Notes: a model not told the origin generated them from the letters alone. Numbered from the stretch's first letter, positions 1 to 11,993 are shown. The stretch is 45,432 nt of DNA from Monosiga brevicollis MX1 (GCF_000002865.3 NW_001865054.1:217043-262474); one strand, 5' to 3'. Translations and numbers: made by a program.

Positions 1-161
1 GGGGGGGGTTAAGCAAAAGGCAGGCATGTACATGAGGAGCGCACATTAAAAAAAAAAAAGCAATGGGCGTTAATATTTTCACACTCTTGCTCCCCCTGTC
101 TGTCTTTGCCTGTGACTTGATACAAGACTGCAGTGCCCCAACTTAGGTGTGCAAATAATAC

Positions 162-2555
162 CTTTGTGTCGCCCTGCATGGCTGCATAATCCAAAGGAGT
201 GAGACGATCCGGATGCGTTTCTGTGTAGTTAGGGAAGGCTTGGTATTGAAGCAAGAGCTCAGCCAAGTGAACATTTTGGCGTGACGCAGCCCAGTGGAGG
301 GCCGTGATGCCTTGAGCATCTTGGACATTGGTATTGGCCTCGAGCTGCAGTAGAGTCAGCGCAGCCTCGTAGGAGTCGGCAAACACGGCGTTGTGCAAAG
401 GAGTGCGGCCTACGCTATCCGGCGAATCGACGGGAAGCTGGCCTGTTTCGATGAGGGCTTGGCATATGTCTGCGTGGCCATGCACCGCAGCCCAGTGCAA
501 GAGATTACGGTCCTCTGCATCCTTGAAGAGATATGCATCTGCTTTACTTTCCAGCAAAAGCCGCGTGACTTCGGTATGGCCCTCCGACACGGCGTAAAAG
601 AGCGGTGGCTGATGGTTCTCATCCTGCAAATTGGGGTTGGCACCCGCCCTCAGGAGCAGATCACAAATGTCCAACGCGCCGTAGTACGCCGCCATGTGCA
701 GTGCAGAGTTGCCTCCCGTATCTTGCTGATTGACATTGCACTGCAGCACGCAATACATTGGTGTGTAAGTGAATTGGTGTCACAGCTAGTCTCGCTGGTC
801 GTTGAGGCATTCAAGACGTACCTTGCTGGAATGTAAGAGGGCAGCAATGACGTTCATATTACCCCCACTCAAAGCGAGCATCAAACCACTGCGGCCATCC
901 CCATCGGCAGTGTCCTGAACATTGTCGAGCTCGAGCAAATACTACAATCGCATCCCACGTCATGTGCCAAAAGTATGAGACTTGATGTCAAGCAAAGGAT
1001 CTGAAGGAATAGAAGAAAACGGAATAGCAGATTCTTGGGGCAACAAACCTGCACAACTTGATCGTGCTGCTCGTTGATGGCATACTGGAGCGGGGTGTAT
1101 CCAGCGTAGTCAGGCTGCATGGCCAAGGAAGTACCGCCACGTTGGAGGAGCATGTGACACATATTCGCTGATCCAACGTGAGCCGCCCAATGGACGACTG
1201 TGCGCCCGGCCTCGTCCTGTGCATTTGAGCCACAGTACAGGTACCATTAGGCCAGCATGGGGACACAAGTAAGGGCATGATGGTAGGAGACCGGGGAGCA
1301 AAAACAAGACTGGGAGGAGTGGCCAGGGATAAACGTGTACTATATAAGATATGTCACACATACCACCTGAAGCTGCAAGTCCGGGGCTTGCAGCAGATAT
1401 TGGACCATTTGTTCGTGAAGCGAAGCCACGGCGACGTGCAGGCAGGTGCGACCTTGCGAATCAGGGGCATTGAGGATATCAAATTGAATGGCCTGCTCAT
1501 CTGGATGCCGGCTGTCAACGTCAACCCAGTGCTGCAAGCAAAAGTTGAAGCACTCGATATGGCCCCCCGTCGCAGCCCAGTGCAAAGGCAGCTTGCCCTC
1601 GCTGTCACCCACAAGAAAGTGTACGCGATAACTCTGTAGCAGCAAGGCCACGTGTTCAATAGCATTGTGGTAGCATGCCCAGTGCAGGGGCGTCATGCCA
1701 TACTCATCAAAGCTCTCAAGCGTTGGTGCCAAGTCGGGGAATGCTTGCAGCAAGTACTGCATGCAGGCCACTGTCGAGCTGCTGACGGTAAAGTGAAACA
1801 CGCTGCGCTGGGCCGAATCCTACAACGCAACAAACAAAGTGCCACGATCAACTGGTGCTCGAGCGTTTGCTGAAGCGAATGACAATTGATGCACATGCAT
1901 GCTGGGAAGGCGGCCCCATACCACGATGGTTGGATCAGCACCACACTGCAGTAAAAAGGCAAGCATATTTGGATCGGCCTGCATGCAAGCCCAGTGAAGT
2001 GCAACCTTGCCCTCGTTGTCTACACATTTGCACCAATACAAGTTGGCCATGAGCCCAGACGCGATCGCCTTCATGGGGCTTGCCAGGTACCGACAAGCTA
2101 GTGGCGTGCGTCATCAGACCTGGTGCGTTCACATCAGCCCCTTTGCGGACCAAATGTTCGCAGCAAGCAAGATCATTGCCCACGACCGCGTACACGAGAG
2201 GTGTTCGGCCCAAGGCATCGCGGTCATTGACCGGGATCTACATGAAGTCGGTCACCCAGAGCCGATGGAAAATAGGTCAGCTCAAATGCAAGGTAGGACG
2301 GGAAGAGACACCGACTCCAGTCGGTCCCATGGATCAACAGGGTGGCTAGGGCCAACACATCTGCTTTGCTTCTCTTTTTCTTACCTTAACTTTGCGAGAA
2401 CCACCACGTCGCGCGGAATGGATTCGATGCTTGCCGGTCAAGATCTTGGTGACTGTTTTGATGTCACCAATGGCAGCTGCATAGTGGAGGGGATTGACGG
2501 CCTCGGCAGCATCCTCTGGTGTCAGGATATGAGCTATAGCCCAAGGCATAGACAT
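162..2555 (-). CDS. INVS: Inversin-like ankyrin-repeat protein (partial, 3' part off window)
   Basis: Ankyrin-repeat scaffold; in animals inversin works at the ciliary inversin compartment and in Wnt/planar polarity signalling. At least seven exons carry a continuous ankyrin array with consistent phases: PLHYAAAIGDIKTV (exon ending at 2385), GRTPLVYAVVGNDLACCEHL (about 2121-2237), KVALHWACMQADPNMLAFLL (about 1927-2020), DEYGMTPLHWACYHNAIEHV (about 1363-1820), DEAGRTVVHWAAHVGSANM (about 1050-1217), a segment near 822-930, and 162-740 with LLHWAAVHGHADI and RLTPLDYAAMQGD. The order, the phrase 'TPLDYA' closing the array and the N-terminal 'GRTPL-Y-V' repeat match inversin as I know it, better than generic ankyrin proteins. 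The array ends at a GTATTA donor (161), so any IQ or D-box tail is outside the window. The start is uncertain: I chose the ATG at 2555, but an upstream exon (open frame up to 2921) is possible. Confidence 0.75.
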
Positions 2556-3381
2556 GAACGTGAGGTTTATCGAACTGTGTGCAACCTGTCGCACCAAGCA
2601 GCCGACGCCGTCTTGACTGCAAAAGGGTTGAACGAGGGCACGCATCGAACACACCGGTATCCGAACTGTCGATGTTGGACGCACTCAGCGAAGGTGCTTG
2701 GTGATCAACTAGATTTAGATTACAACGCAAAGCAGAGAGGATAGGGGTGAGAAGAAGCAGTCATGGGCACGCGCTTCGGAAACATGCGACCGGGGCAGCG
2801 TCTTTGGGCTGGGCTGGCAAGTCGCACCCGTGAGCTGGGATGTGTCCATGGTGCTTGGACCCTGGCGATCAGACTGCAATTTGTGTTCGATGCCTTTGGG
2901 AGGTCGGCGCGGCGTAGCCACCTAATCATAGGGCAGAGCGACAAGCCGAACCATCAAGTTGTGGTGAGCTATCAAGCAATACCGCTGTCAAGGCTCGCCC
3001 GCAGCGAGAGAGGGCAAGAGCGAACACGGCAACCAAGCACGATTAGCAACACGACTGACGGCTGCAACTGCTCATGCAACACACCACGCACCCGAACCAA
3101 AGAGGCTGGCCAGCAAAACTTGTGAAGAAATGGCTCAGCACGGCTTTAACAACAACAACGGCACCCACTTGGCGCCGTGGTCAGCGCCGGGGCACGGGGT
3201 GAGGGCAGCCCGAAACCGAGGAAGGCGGCGATGGCAATGACATGCGTGTGGGAGAATTGAAAGGTATCAGAGCAAGACCGAAAGAGAGAGAGACATGAAA
3301 GAGACGCGTCGTTAAGGTCGACTGATTTCCATTTTCGTAAATTTAATTTTGGAGGACAAAGAAATTGTGGTTAGGCAAGGT
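2556..3381. other. Intergenic stretch, inversin-like 5' side to FAD oxidase 3' end
   Basis: This stretch lies upstream of the inversin-like gene and downstream of the FAD enzyme gene, both on the minus strand. Open frames occur on both strands (2715-2921 minus, 2763-3125 plus) but none shows a recognisable domain or a convincing splice link. The minus-strand frame with ATG at 2921 could be a first exon or 5' UTR of the inversin-like gene. An AT-rich patch near 3320-3355 may mark the 3' flank of the FAD gene. Confidence 0.4.
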
Positions 3382-5274
3382 TTAAAAGAGCCCCGTCAGT
3401 GTGGCGAGTCGTTCGAAATCCTCTTCCGCAGCAGGGACGTGCGCAAGTGGATAGTCGGCTCCCAACGCACGAGCGACGAGGAAACCCGAAATCAGGGACA
3501 GGTCGTGGCCGTTGCCGGGGGTGGAGTATGATCCACAAAAGTACGTGTGGTCGCGCCCTTGGAAAAATCGCAACGCCAGCGAGCGCGTCAAGTTGGCCAG
3601 GTGGAGGTGAGGATGATTGCGCTCATTGCGCACTTCACCCAGCACGCCCTTGGGCGGGATGTCGCGATTGTAGGTAACCATCATCGGGAGCTCCGAGCGC
3701 GCGTGATAGGCGGCCCGATACCAGGAGCCAATAATGAAGGTGTTGGTGCATCGACGCGGCTGGCCGGGCGCTTGCTCTGACATCTCGACAAAATTGGCAA
3801 AACGACCGGCTTTGATTCGCTCCCGGATATCAGCTGGTAGCACTGACTCATCCGAGTGAATGAAGCCCCGCTCAAAGGCCTCGCAGTCTTCGTCGGCATA
3901 GGCCACACCTCGCAGTAGGCGTGCTGTGCCCGCATGTTCGGTTGGTAGACAGGCTGCGGCGGCCTGGGCATTACAAGCGTACACCACCGCTGAGGCATCC
4001 AGGACAGTGCCCTGTGAGAGCGTGATACGATGCCCACCATCGGGGCACAAGGCATGGGCCACCACTACGCAGCCCGTGTACACTTGTACATCGCGCAGCA
4101 GCGCACGAAAGACCAGGGAGCTATCGTGCTGCCATGAAAGCATCTGTGGCTTGCTATTCAGCGGAATCAGGTCATCAATAGCTACGAATAGACGAACAAG
4201 GCAGACACGGGAGCTGTGAACGCGCGTTGAACTGAGCAATCTCATCTCGACGGGCCGCTCAGATCGACCGGCTTCCTCACAAGCACCCCCCCAAAGCTGT
4301 AGCTGAGAGGATGCCAGCAAGAGCCACACTGCATGGTGCTCGAGCATACCGGGAAGAATGATGGCAGGAACACGGTCAATCTGGGTTGTAAGAAAGCTAG
4401 ATGAATAGATGGGAACAATGACATCCTCATAAAACTCGGTAGAGATGCCCGCGAGCCACACGGCCGCGCGCAGCGTAATAAGGTTGAACGGATTGAGGAC
4501 GCTAAAATGGTAGAGCGACGGCATGTCGGTGCCATTGCATAGCGTTGAGACCCAGCGCACCAGAGCCACCAAGCGACCCCAACGTTGCAAGTCACAGCGA
4601 TAGGCTTTGTTCAATCCCAAATCTGTGCTGGCATGGGCGAAATCGCCTGTTTACGCGGCGGCCGTTCATGAGGGTGAGCCATGCGCGAGATCGTTGTCTT
4701 GAGCAGCATGACCAAATCTCCATCTCATGGTAGCCATTAACCGACCGCGAGGTGTACGGATGTAAAAGGGCAGCGTCACGGGTTCACGCTCGATACCCAG
4801 CAGGTCCAGCAGTGCCTCGTAATTTCGAAAATATTTTGGAGGCCAGGCCAACACCGAAAGACCTGCCGATTTCGCGAAGCGGCCGAGTGGGTCAATGGGA
4901 ATGAAGCAAGCCTCGCTGATCTCTTTTTCAAATATATCCCAAGATACATCACGCGCACGCATACCTGTGCGAACGCCATTGGGCCAGTCATGGACCTTGG
5001 CGTTGCCACCGACGCGCTCTTCCTTTTCCACGAGGCTCACGCGGTAACCACTGCGGGCAAGTGCAAACGCAGCCGAGCAGCCTGCAATGCCACCACCGAC
5101 AACCACAACATGGGACCCTCTAGGCAACGATACCCGGCGCGCCGGCCACAGCCGGAAAACCCGTTTGGTCAAAAATCGCAGCGCCCAGAACAGGGCCAAC
5201 CCCGCAGCCAGCCAGTAGCCTGCCTCACACAGGCAGGTGCAACTCGGCACGATGCAATCCAGTGCAGCGGCCAT
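3382..5274 (-). CDS. Membrane-anchored FAD-dependent amine-oxidase-like flavoprotein
   Basis: Flavin oxidoreductase of the amine oxidase/NAD(P)-binding Rossmann type, closest in feel to the COG2907 'predicted NAD/FAD-binding' family. Three exons: 4713-5274, 4252-4646 and 3382-4143, with introns of about 66 and 108 bases. The N-terminus has a hydrophobic segment (AGYWLAAGLALFWALRFL) followed by a basic stretch, suggesting a membrane anchor. Next is the dinucleotide-binding loop VVVVGGGIAGCSAAFALARS and the acidic-strand motif VEKEERVGGNAK. The C-terminal FAD-contact region reads TYFCGSYSTPGNGHDLSLI, the position where the family has W/F-x-G-A/S-Y. The ATG at 5274 is the first in the open frame. 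The first splice donor (GTCATG) is weak, so that junction is tentative. The substrate cannot be told from the sequence. Confidence 0.75.
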
Positions 5275-5293
5275 GCTTGTAGGCTGTATCAGC

Positions 5294-5294
<1 letters not shown>

Positions 5295-5324
<30 letters not shown>
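5295..5324. repeat. Poly(A) tract, 30 A
   Basis: An uninterrupted run of about 30 A on the plus strand, 20 bases upstream of the ATG of the minus-strand FAD enzyme gene and directly joined to the octamer tandem array. On the minus strand it reads as T30 followed by GGCTGATACAG, which resembles a polypyrimidine tract plus 3' splice site, so a 5' UTR intron is possible. Confidence 0.95.
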
Positions 5325-5325
<1 letters not shown>

Positions 5326-5326
5326 C

Positions 5327-5414
5327 GGTCAGTCGGTCAGTCGGTCAGTCGGTCAGTCGGTCAGTCGGTCAGTCGGTCAGTCGGTCAGTCGGTCAGTCGG
5401 CCAGTCGGTCAGTC
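5327..5414. repeat. Octamer tandem repeat, GGTCAGTC x about 11
   Basis: About eleven head-to-tail copies of the 8-base unit GGTCAGTC, with one variant copy (GGCCAGTC) near 5399. It abuts the poly(A) tract. Plus-strand reading frames through it give artificial SVGQSVSR-like repeats, which I do not count as protein. Confidence 0.95.
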
Positions 5415-5757
5415 TCATGCAGGCCACTGCGCCTGCGGGCGCCAGCCCTGAATCGGCCTGCTCTGGGTGGGGTCTTAAACCCGCGATCCAAAACCGGCAA
5501 CACCGACCAGAACGGGCCAACTGTCGTACCCAAGTGAATGATAATATTCTTGACACACCAAAATGCATGACAATTTGTTTTTGCTCCTTGATCGCTGATG
5601 AAAAAAATTTTATGGACATTTTGGTTTCAACGCCCTCCCCCCTGAACCATATTGTTCCAGGGCTTTGCTTGGCAGTCATCCTGCCTCGCCAGCTTCGCGC
5701 AACCGGAAAAGGCTTTGCAGTCAATCAGGTCTCAATTAGACAGGATGCCAGCCTCTT
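5415..5757. other. Intergenic, no gene seen
   Basis: This region lies between the octamer array upstream of the FAD enzyme gene and the 3' end of the USP gene, both minus-strand. It has an AT-rich patch (about 5555-5615) and open frames without domain signatures. I see no RNA gene or conserved protein here. Confidence 0.4.
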
Positions 5758-8700
5758 TTAGCCCAGCTTGGGCGCTGGGGTTGGAGGTACATTAGAGAGG
5801 TCGTAGCGTGCACTCTTATTGGCTTGCCGTTGAACATAAAACAGGATGTAGGCTTGACGCTCGAGCACATCCTCAGCCGTCGTCACGCTAACACGAGCAT
5901 CGTTCTTGACCACCCAAGCGCCTATTGTAGGATTGTACACCAAAGCCTTGTAATGACCCGCCGTCAAACTGCTGCCTTCGTGCACAACCATAGCCATCAA
6001 GTCGTAAAGCGCCGTGCCACGCGAGGCAATGGGCTTTGGGGTGCCCTCGTGATCTGCAGCCAAGTATGGACTCAGGTCCAGCACCAAGGGGCAGGCAACA
6101 TGGTACTGGAGCTTGCATCGGTCCGTTTGCTGCCAGCGAAAGCGCTTCAAATGTATTTTGAGAACTTGCGGCGCGCTGATGAGTCTTGTGTACTTTTGAG
6201 CGTTGCGTGTCGTCGTCACGGCTGCCATGGTAGAGCCCAGACCTGTTACCGACTGGCTCGTGCGCATCGCTGGAGTGTGCGGTGTGCCATCCTCGGCAGT
6301 CGCGCGAGCTCGTCGTGGCGATGCTTCGGTGGAGCCCGCCGGCAAGACTGACTCAACACCAGCTTCACCGCGGGTCAAACCAACGCGGCGGGCACCAGCA
6401 TTGCTTCCAGTGCGCTCAGCAGAAACACGCGAGGTGGGAGTGCCGGTCGACTCAAAGTGTGGTTGACTCAAGCGCCGAGAAAGTCGCCGCTGCTTGAATG
6501 AGCAGGCCTTACATCTATCCAGCAAGGTCATTCCGTGCAACAAGTGTGTGATTCTGCACGAAGCGCACTTCAGCGAGCATTGACAAGGGACCGATTTGCT
6601 GTGCCGCCAATAGCATCCGCCGAATATGGCTCGGCTCAGCCTGCAATGGGCTCAACGGAATTGTCACGTACTTGTAGGCATCTTGGAGGAGATCTACACC
6701 TAAAAACTCATTGTGCAACAAATCCTCGAGCTGCAAGTTGTTGCCTACGCGATGCCCGCAGATGGGAAGAGTGAGATGTGTGAGACGGGAAAACAAACAC
6801 ATGGCAAGCTGGCTGGGTTGACTTGCAGCCAGCTGTCACGCACGCACCTTGATCCACATCTACGCTGAGCGATAAACAGCCCAAATCCTGCTCGGCTTCA
6901 CTGGCATGCTGGCAGTGGCCACACACGATGGTCGAGCGCACTCGGCCCAAAAAAATGGACTCAAAATGCTCTAGAATGGCAGGTACCCCACCTCCTGTCT
7001 TTGTCAAATGTGACCGCACCTGATCGACCCGACAGAGAATACCATACCAGGTCATGAGCAGTTCAAAAAAAAGCGTACATGTTCGCGCAGCAGTCAAAGC
7101 CACCATACCTGTTCAAGCTCGGTCATGATACGCTCATCCAGGGTCATCAGAAATTCGTGGGCGTCTTGCTGCATGAAACCTTGAAATTGTGGAACACGCT
7201 TCCACACAGTGGCCAGCAACCAGTTTGGGGTCACGAGGACCCAACGGCCCGACCAGAGGACGCGAAAAAGTGACTCGATCAAATAAACAAAGGGCTTGTC
7301 CAAATCTGTTGTGTCTGCATCGACTATCACATGAAAAGAAAAAAAGAAAAAAAATCAGAAAAAAAAAATTAACGGAATCCGCAACGGGCATATGAGCAGC
7401 GTGGGTCAAGTCTGTTTCCGCACAGGACCATCGGGCCGGTCGGATGCCAGAATAAAGCGAAGGCCATGGTTGCTTCAGGCTGTTACAGCTGGTAAGAAAA
7501 AAACCGACCTTTGGGCTTCTTGCGGGCATTTCGTCGGTGAGACTGCAGGGAAACTTGTGGTGCTTCCATCAACTCGTGAACCTGGACTGTGGGTTGACGC
7601 TCGATCTTGTGAATAGGGCGGGTCGCCACGGAAGGCGATGTACCGCTCGTTGCACCCTGTGACAAGCACCATTTTTCAGATTCAACGGAGTGAGGAGACT
7701 GTCGCACGAGCATCCTCACCCGTATGAGATGGCAACTGTACCAGCAGGGCATACCACGGATGCAAATGCACCAGAAAGGACAAGCTCGTACAGCAGGCGC
7801 CGAATAATGTCCACGTGAGCATACGCCTGAGGGAGTAAACGGCGATGAGTGACACAACGATGCAGATCAAAGCATCGTGTTATGGAACCACAACAAAAAC
7901 CGCGGTTGTGCGTACCTGAAGAACCGCGTTCATGTAGCAGGTTTGACCCAGGTTACGCAAGCCGGTCATGCCTGGCTGCTTTGAGAGGGGTTTATTAGAC
8001 TGTCCCCGCAATCCCCGCAGATGACCCCAACCAACATCCTGATATGAGAGTGGTACAAGCCACCACGGCCATGCACAACAGCTTGGCAAGGCTTGAAGCT
8101 GATGCAGAGACAGTGCGACTTGCTGCCTCAAATGTAATTTATCTACCTTGTTAGTATGAGCGAGGCTGTGGAGAGAGGTGCGATTGGCAGCACTGAGCCG
8201 TCGAAACGCCGGCGAAGCAGAGGTACTCGCTAAAGGCCTCCCAGAGTTGTTGGCGCTGCTTGTGCGGGTAGCGGCGGCGTGCTTGTGCCAGGCCATGAGC
8301 ACTTTTGCCAGCAAGCTGTTTTCAAAGTGGCGCTGGGCTGTAGCTGTGCGGTCCGAGTCCGCATAAACGCCTGTGCGCTGTTGGGAGTACAATGTATTCA
8401 AAATGGCAACAAATGATCTTTGTGAATAACAGGCGGCTGGAAGAATCTTGCAAGCACCAGATGCATGTATCTATACGTACCAGCGGCAGTCCAGCGTCAG
8501 GATCAGTGCGCACGACACGTCCGGAACGCAGCTTGCGCACGCCTGAGTACTGGGTCTGGTTCGGGGAAGGGTGGCGAGAGGATGAGGTGGGATGGGGCCT
8601 ACACAACACAGAGATGATTGCACCCAGCACCAGCTCAAATCGGAGGGAAGGACTTTGAACAAACGGACATGCAGTTCCTCAAGTGCCTCGCGAAGGCGAC

Positions 8701-9219
8701 GAATGCCTTGATGCTGATCTGCATTCAGAATCCAATCCTCGCATTGGTAGCTGCGGAGAAGATCAAATATACCCGAGGCACGTGACATGAGACAAGTGGC
8801 GACGATGCGAAATCGTCAAGTCAGCACTGATGCAGAGGTCTTGCTAGGCTGTGCACATACCAATACACTGTGCGCTGGCTAATGTCAAATACAATGCCAT
8901 GATCGGTCTGCTTCCGATGGGTCAGGGCATGACCTTCATCATAACGTCCGCACCCGATGTGACCACAGATAAGGCAGGCCCATAAAGAGGAGGTTGTACC
9001 ACACTCGGCACAGGCCCATGCCTCGGGTTGCAGAAGCGCTTGCTGAACCGAAGACGGTGCCACGGTCAGTTTTCGGCTGGGTAAAGCATCGAGCCAATGT
9101 ACAGGTACAGAGGAGGGCCGGGCCAGGCCGCCAGGATGAGTTTGGCGCGAACGCAAGCATCTGGGCAGACGCAAAGTGCCTGTTTGAGCCTACCTGCGGA
9201 GATGGCCGCAAGTTGACAT
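5758..9219 (-). CDS. Ubiquitin carboxyl-terminal hydrolase with N-terminal zf-UBP (USP44/49-like)
   Basis: Cysteine protease removing ubiquitin; USP44/49 act in the nucleus on histone H2B and mitotic regulators. Exon 1 (9194-9219) encodes MSTCGHLR and splices by a 117-base intron to 8861-9076, building a zf-UBP finger with CAECGTTSSLWACLICGHIG, CGRYDEGHALTH and, across the next junction (8861 to 8750), YCYQCEDWIL. Later exons include the Cys box GLRNLGQTCYMNAVLQ (about 7915-8040), the QQDAHEFL motif (about 7150), a zinc ribbon (VCGHCQ; CKACSFKQRR), LKIHLKRFRW, the His box LTAGHYKALVYN and the third catalytic position in WVVKNDARV, then QAYILFYVQRQ. The 'TGLRNLG-TCYMN-VLQ' wording and the LWSGRW segment fit USP44/49 better than USP3 or USP22. 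A basic serine-rich insert lies between the finger and the Cys box. Some middle exons remain approximate. Confidence 0.85.
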
Positions 9220-9978
9220 ATTGGTAAATTAGGCCGAATGTCAATGCGTGGAGCGCAAAAATAGTCCGTCTGATCAAGGTAGGGGGACCTGCAGTTCAGC
9301 CGGCAGGTGGAAGGTTGGCTGAGCAGCTCCTTCGTGCAAGTGGGGCTGGCAGCAGGCAGCAGGCAGCAGGCAGCACTTTGTTGAGGTTCGCGCGGTGAAC
9401 CTCGCCTCGACCTGCTCAAAAGCGATGCAGGCACTACGCGTCCGTAGCGACAGAGACGCGACGGGTCAGTGCAGCAATGACATGCGTTGCACGAGGAGGG
9501 GACTGCTCCTATCGTCGATGTGCCTGCCCCTCATGCCGTGCGAGTGCCTACCTGCGGACACAGGCGAAACCAACCTATAAATGAAGCAGACACGCTCGCA
9601 TACTCAAATGCACATGCGCATGCACAACCACACAGGGACAAGCACACAGATCTGTGCCCAGTTGAGCGAGCACGCGCCCGCCTTGTGTAGCTGCAGACCT
9701 GTATGTGGATGGGTGGGTGGGGCTTGTGTGCGTGTCGAGGCCTCACCCACATTACCGTTCTCGTTCTCCCTCTTGCTCTCTGTATAAGAGTGTGCGTGCG
9801 TGCGCGTGTGAGCGCGCCAGCGTGTGTGTGGGCTGCCACCGCCCGACACCGCCGCCCCACACACACCAACGCGAGAAGAGAAAGACACAGCCCCGAAAGC
9901 AGTGACGAACACCAAATTTGCACAGGGCAAACATCAGGGAGAAGGAATGTCAGCTTTTTTCTGCTGCAGCGTGAAGAG
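9220..9978. promoter_or_regulatory. Divergent promoter region between USP and TSEN34 genes
   Basis: The USP gene (minus) and TSEN34 gene (plus) start from opposite ends of this 760-base stretch, so it must hold both promoters. It includes a small GGCAGCA repeat (about 9350-9375) and a CA/GT- and GTGC-rich low-complexity zone (about 9580-9880). Long open frames on both strands here are compositional and have no domain signature. I see no clear TATA box. Confidence 0.5.
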
Positions 9979-11993
9979 ATGGCAGATGGTTTGATGGGGA
10001 CCGGAACGAGTGCCACGGCGGGCGTGGTGGCGCCCCCGGCTCTGCGCAGGATATGGCGTGGGGAAGAGGCAGTGCAGCAGGTGGTGCGTGGGTATTTGAC
10101 TCGGGGCAACGTTCTTGTCTGGGAGCCTGCAGAGGAGAAGTATCTACGCGCACAATGGCACCTTGTTCCGCAACCCCTCGGCACGCTCGTCAATCACGTG
10201 TACGCTCTTGGCTCACTGCTCGATCAATGATGCATCTTTTGGCCGGAAGAACCCTGAATACCAGTGGGAGGGGGTGGGTTGGACATGATGGGATTATCGA
10301 AGGCGAAAGGCACACACCCCGGTCGGTGAACTGACCCCTGGCCACGTGTCGCTCTGTACTCTTAGAATGCAGAATGGGTTCCATGGGCCTCCCTATCAAC
10401 TCGAGCCTGAGGCCGTGACCTTGCTGCTAGCCCATGGTGAGACGCTGCTCCACATCCTCAATCAGAATGCATGGCGATTCATACATGAGGAAGGCTGGGC
10501 AATGAGTCGTCAGGTTGGGTGACATGGAGGAGAGTCCAGGGAATGTGAGGCATTCGCCCAGATCAAGCTGATGTGTGGTCGCCACTTGCTTAGGTGCCAT
10601 TGAGCTGTATGACGGCGAAGCTTACCAGCCGCCCGAGCCGGAATTGATTCAGCACGTGCGAGAACAGCGCTTGGACAGCGTGATGCTTCAGGTCTGTTTT
10701 TGAGAAAGTAGGACTTTGTTCAATGGCAGAGTGACAATCGTTCATCTTTTCTTTATTCTCCTCTTGTCCTCTTTAGATGGAGCACTACTGTAGTACCAGC
10801 GAGCTCTCGACGGCTGATCCGGCATCCGAAGCTTCACTCAAGCCCATCGCAAGCAACGAACCGGGCAGCGATGATGCCACACTTGTTGTTGCCGATAATG
10901 AGACCCCAACCACAACTCTCGACGGGGAGGGATCGGACGATCAGGATGAATCGATCGCCGACATGTCTGTCAAAGACCAGGCTGAGCCTGTGCCGAAGCG
11001 CGCCAAACGCGCCAAGCGCTCCAAGCGTGCTGATCCTGACTTACCACGCACCATTCTACCGTGGCGTCTGAACCGTGCTGACATTCTACGCTGGCTCAAG
11101 GTAGCCGCGGCGCATGAGTCGCCATGATTGATCCCATTCGAACCCGCATCCATTTATGACCTTTCTGGAATAAACTGCACCTTGCCTGCCTGTAGTTTCC
11201 TTGGGCGGGGCGTGGGCGGCAGATGATTGAGGCTATGCGCGAGCAAGTTAAGCTGCCGGATTTATCACGACAGGAGCTGGCCACCTCTGACCCCAATACC
11301 ACATGGAGCAGTCTCAAGCGCAGCGCACTCAAGGTAAGAAGCCAACTACCCGTTGTGTTATGGGCTCGCGTCTGTCGTTGTTACCGTCGGACATGTTTCC
11401 CCGTGCGCTGTTTCCCGGCTCTTGGCAGCAACACTCGCTTATAAATACATTCGCGCGCATGCTTATTCTTTGTTCCGCTGCATTGCCTGGGGGCGTTGTC
11501 ATAGGCAGTGGATTCGGTGCGCTTTATGATTCCTCGCTTGCCCACGGCATCGCGGCTGGAATCCCTCCCCCGTGCTGCTTTGGCGTTTCCAACCACTGCC
11601 CAACAACGCCGCCGGGAGATGGTTTATCACGATCTCGTGCAGCGTGGCTACTATCTGACTTCGGGCATCAAATTTGGAGGCGACTATCTTGTGTACCCAG
11701 GTCTGCGCTCGCCTGCACGACGATCATCCTTGACAGGCATCAACTGACCATCTCACGCGAACAATCTCTTTGTACCTCTCTCTCCCTCTCTCTCTCTTGT
11801 AGGTGATCCCTATCGCTACCATTCGCACTTTGTGGCGCGCGTGGTGCCGCACACCGCATCCATTTCACCCATGGATGTATTGGCCCTTGGTCGGCTGGGC
11901 ACAGTGGTGAAAAAGGCCCCCGTTTTATGTTCGGTTGATGTGGATCGCGGCACGATAAGCTACATGTCCATCGAGTGGACAGGTGCAAATTGA
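9979..11993 (+). CDS. TSEN34: tRNA-splicing endonuclease subunit Sen34
   Basis: Catalytic subunit of the tRNA-intron endonuclease, which cuts the 3' splice site of pre-tRNA in the nucleus. Exons: 9979-10199, 10366-10436, 10594-10691, 10777-11100, then about 11222-11333, about 11505-11701 and about 11804-11993; phases agree at each junction I checked. The N-terminal fold is read through EPEAVTLLLAHGAIELYDG (spliced at 10436/10594). An acidic/basic linker (exon at 10777) precedes the nuclease domain, where FGGDYLVYPG|DPYRYHSHF supplies the family's catalytic Tyr and His, and TVVKKAPVLCSV offers the Lys. YPGDP-R-H-H is the Sen34 signature. The stop at 11991-11993 follows MSIEWTGAN, matching the usual '-W' near the Sen34 C-terminus. 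The gene is divergent from the USP gene and convergent with FAIM (stop-to-stop about 235 bases). Confidence 0.92.

Noticed and set aside
1-60. G8 and A-rich tract at the left edge as a possible contig-end artefact or poly(A) site
   Set aside because: Too short to interpret; it lies in an intron or downstream part of the inversin-like gene.
5237-5761. Plus-strand frames through the octamer array giving SVGQSVSR-type repeat proteins
   Set aside because: An 8-base unit read in any frame gives a periodic peptide; there is no domain, no splice support, and the region lies upstream of a well-supported minus-strand gene.
9161-9193. A 33-base intron in the USP gene (GTAGGC...TGCCCAG)
   Set aside because: The acceptor at 9077 gives a 117-base intron and a zinc-finger spacing closer to USP44, so the tiny intron is less likely.
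9531-10193. 220-codon minus-strand frame rich in His, Arg and Thr
   Set aside because: It comes from GT/CA-rich low-complexity sequence and overlaps the well-supported first exon of TSEN34 on the other strand.
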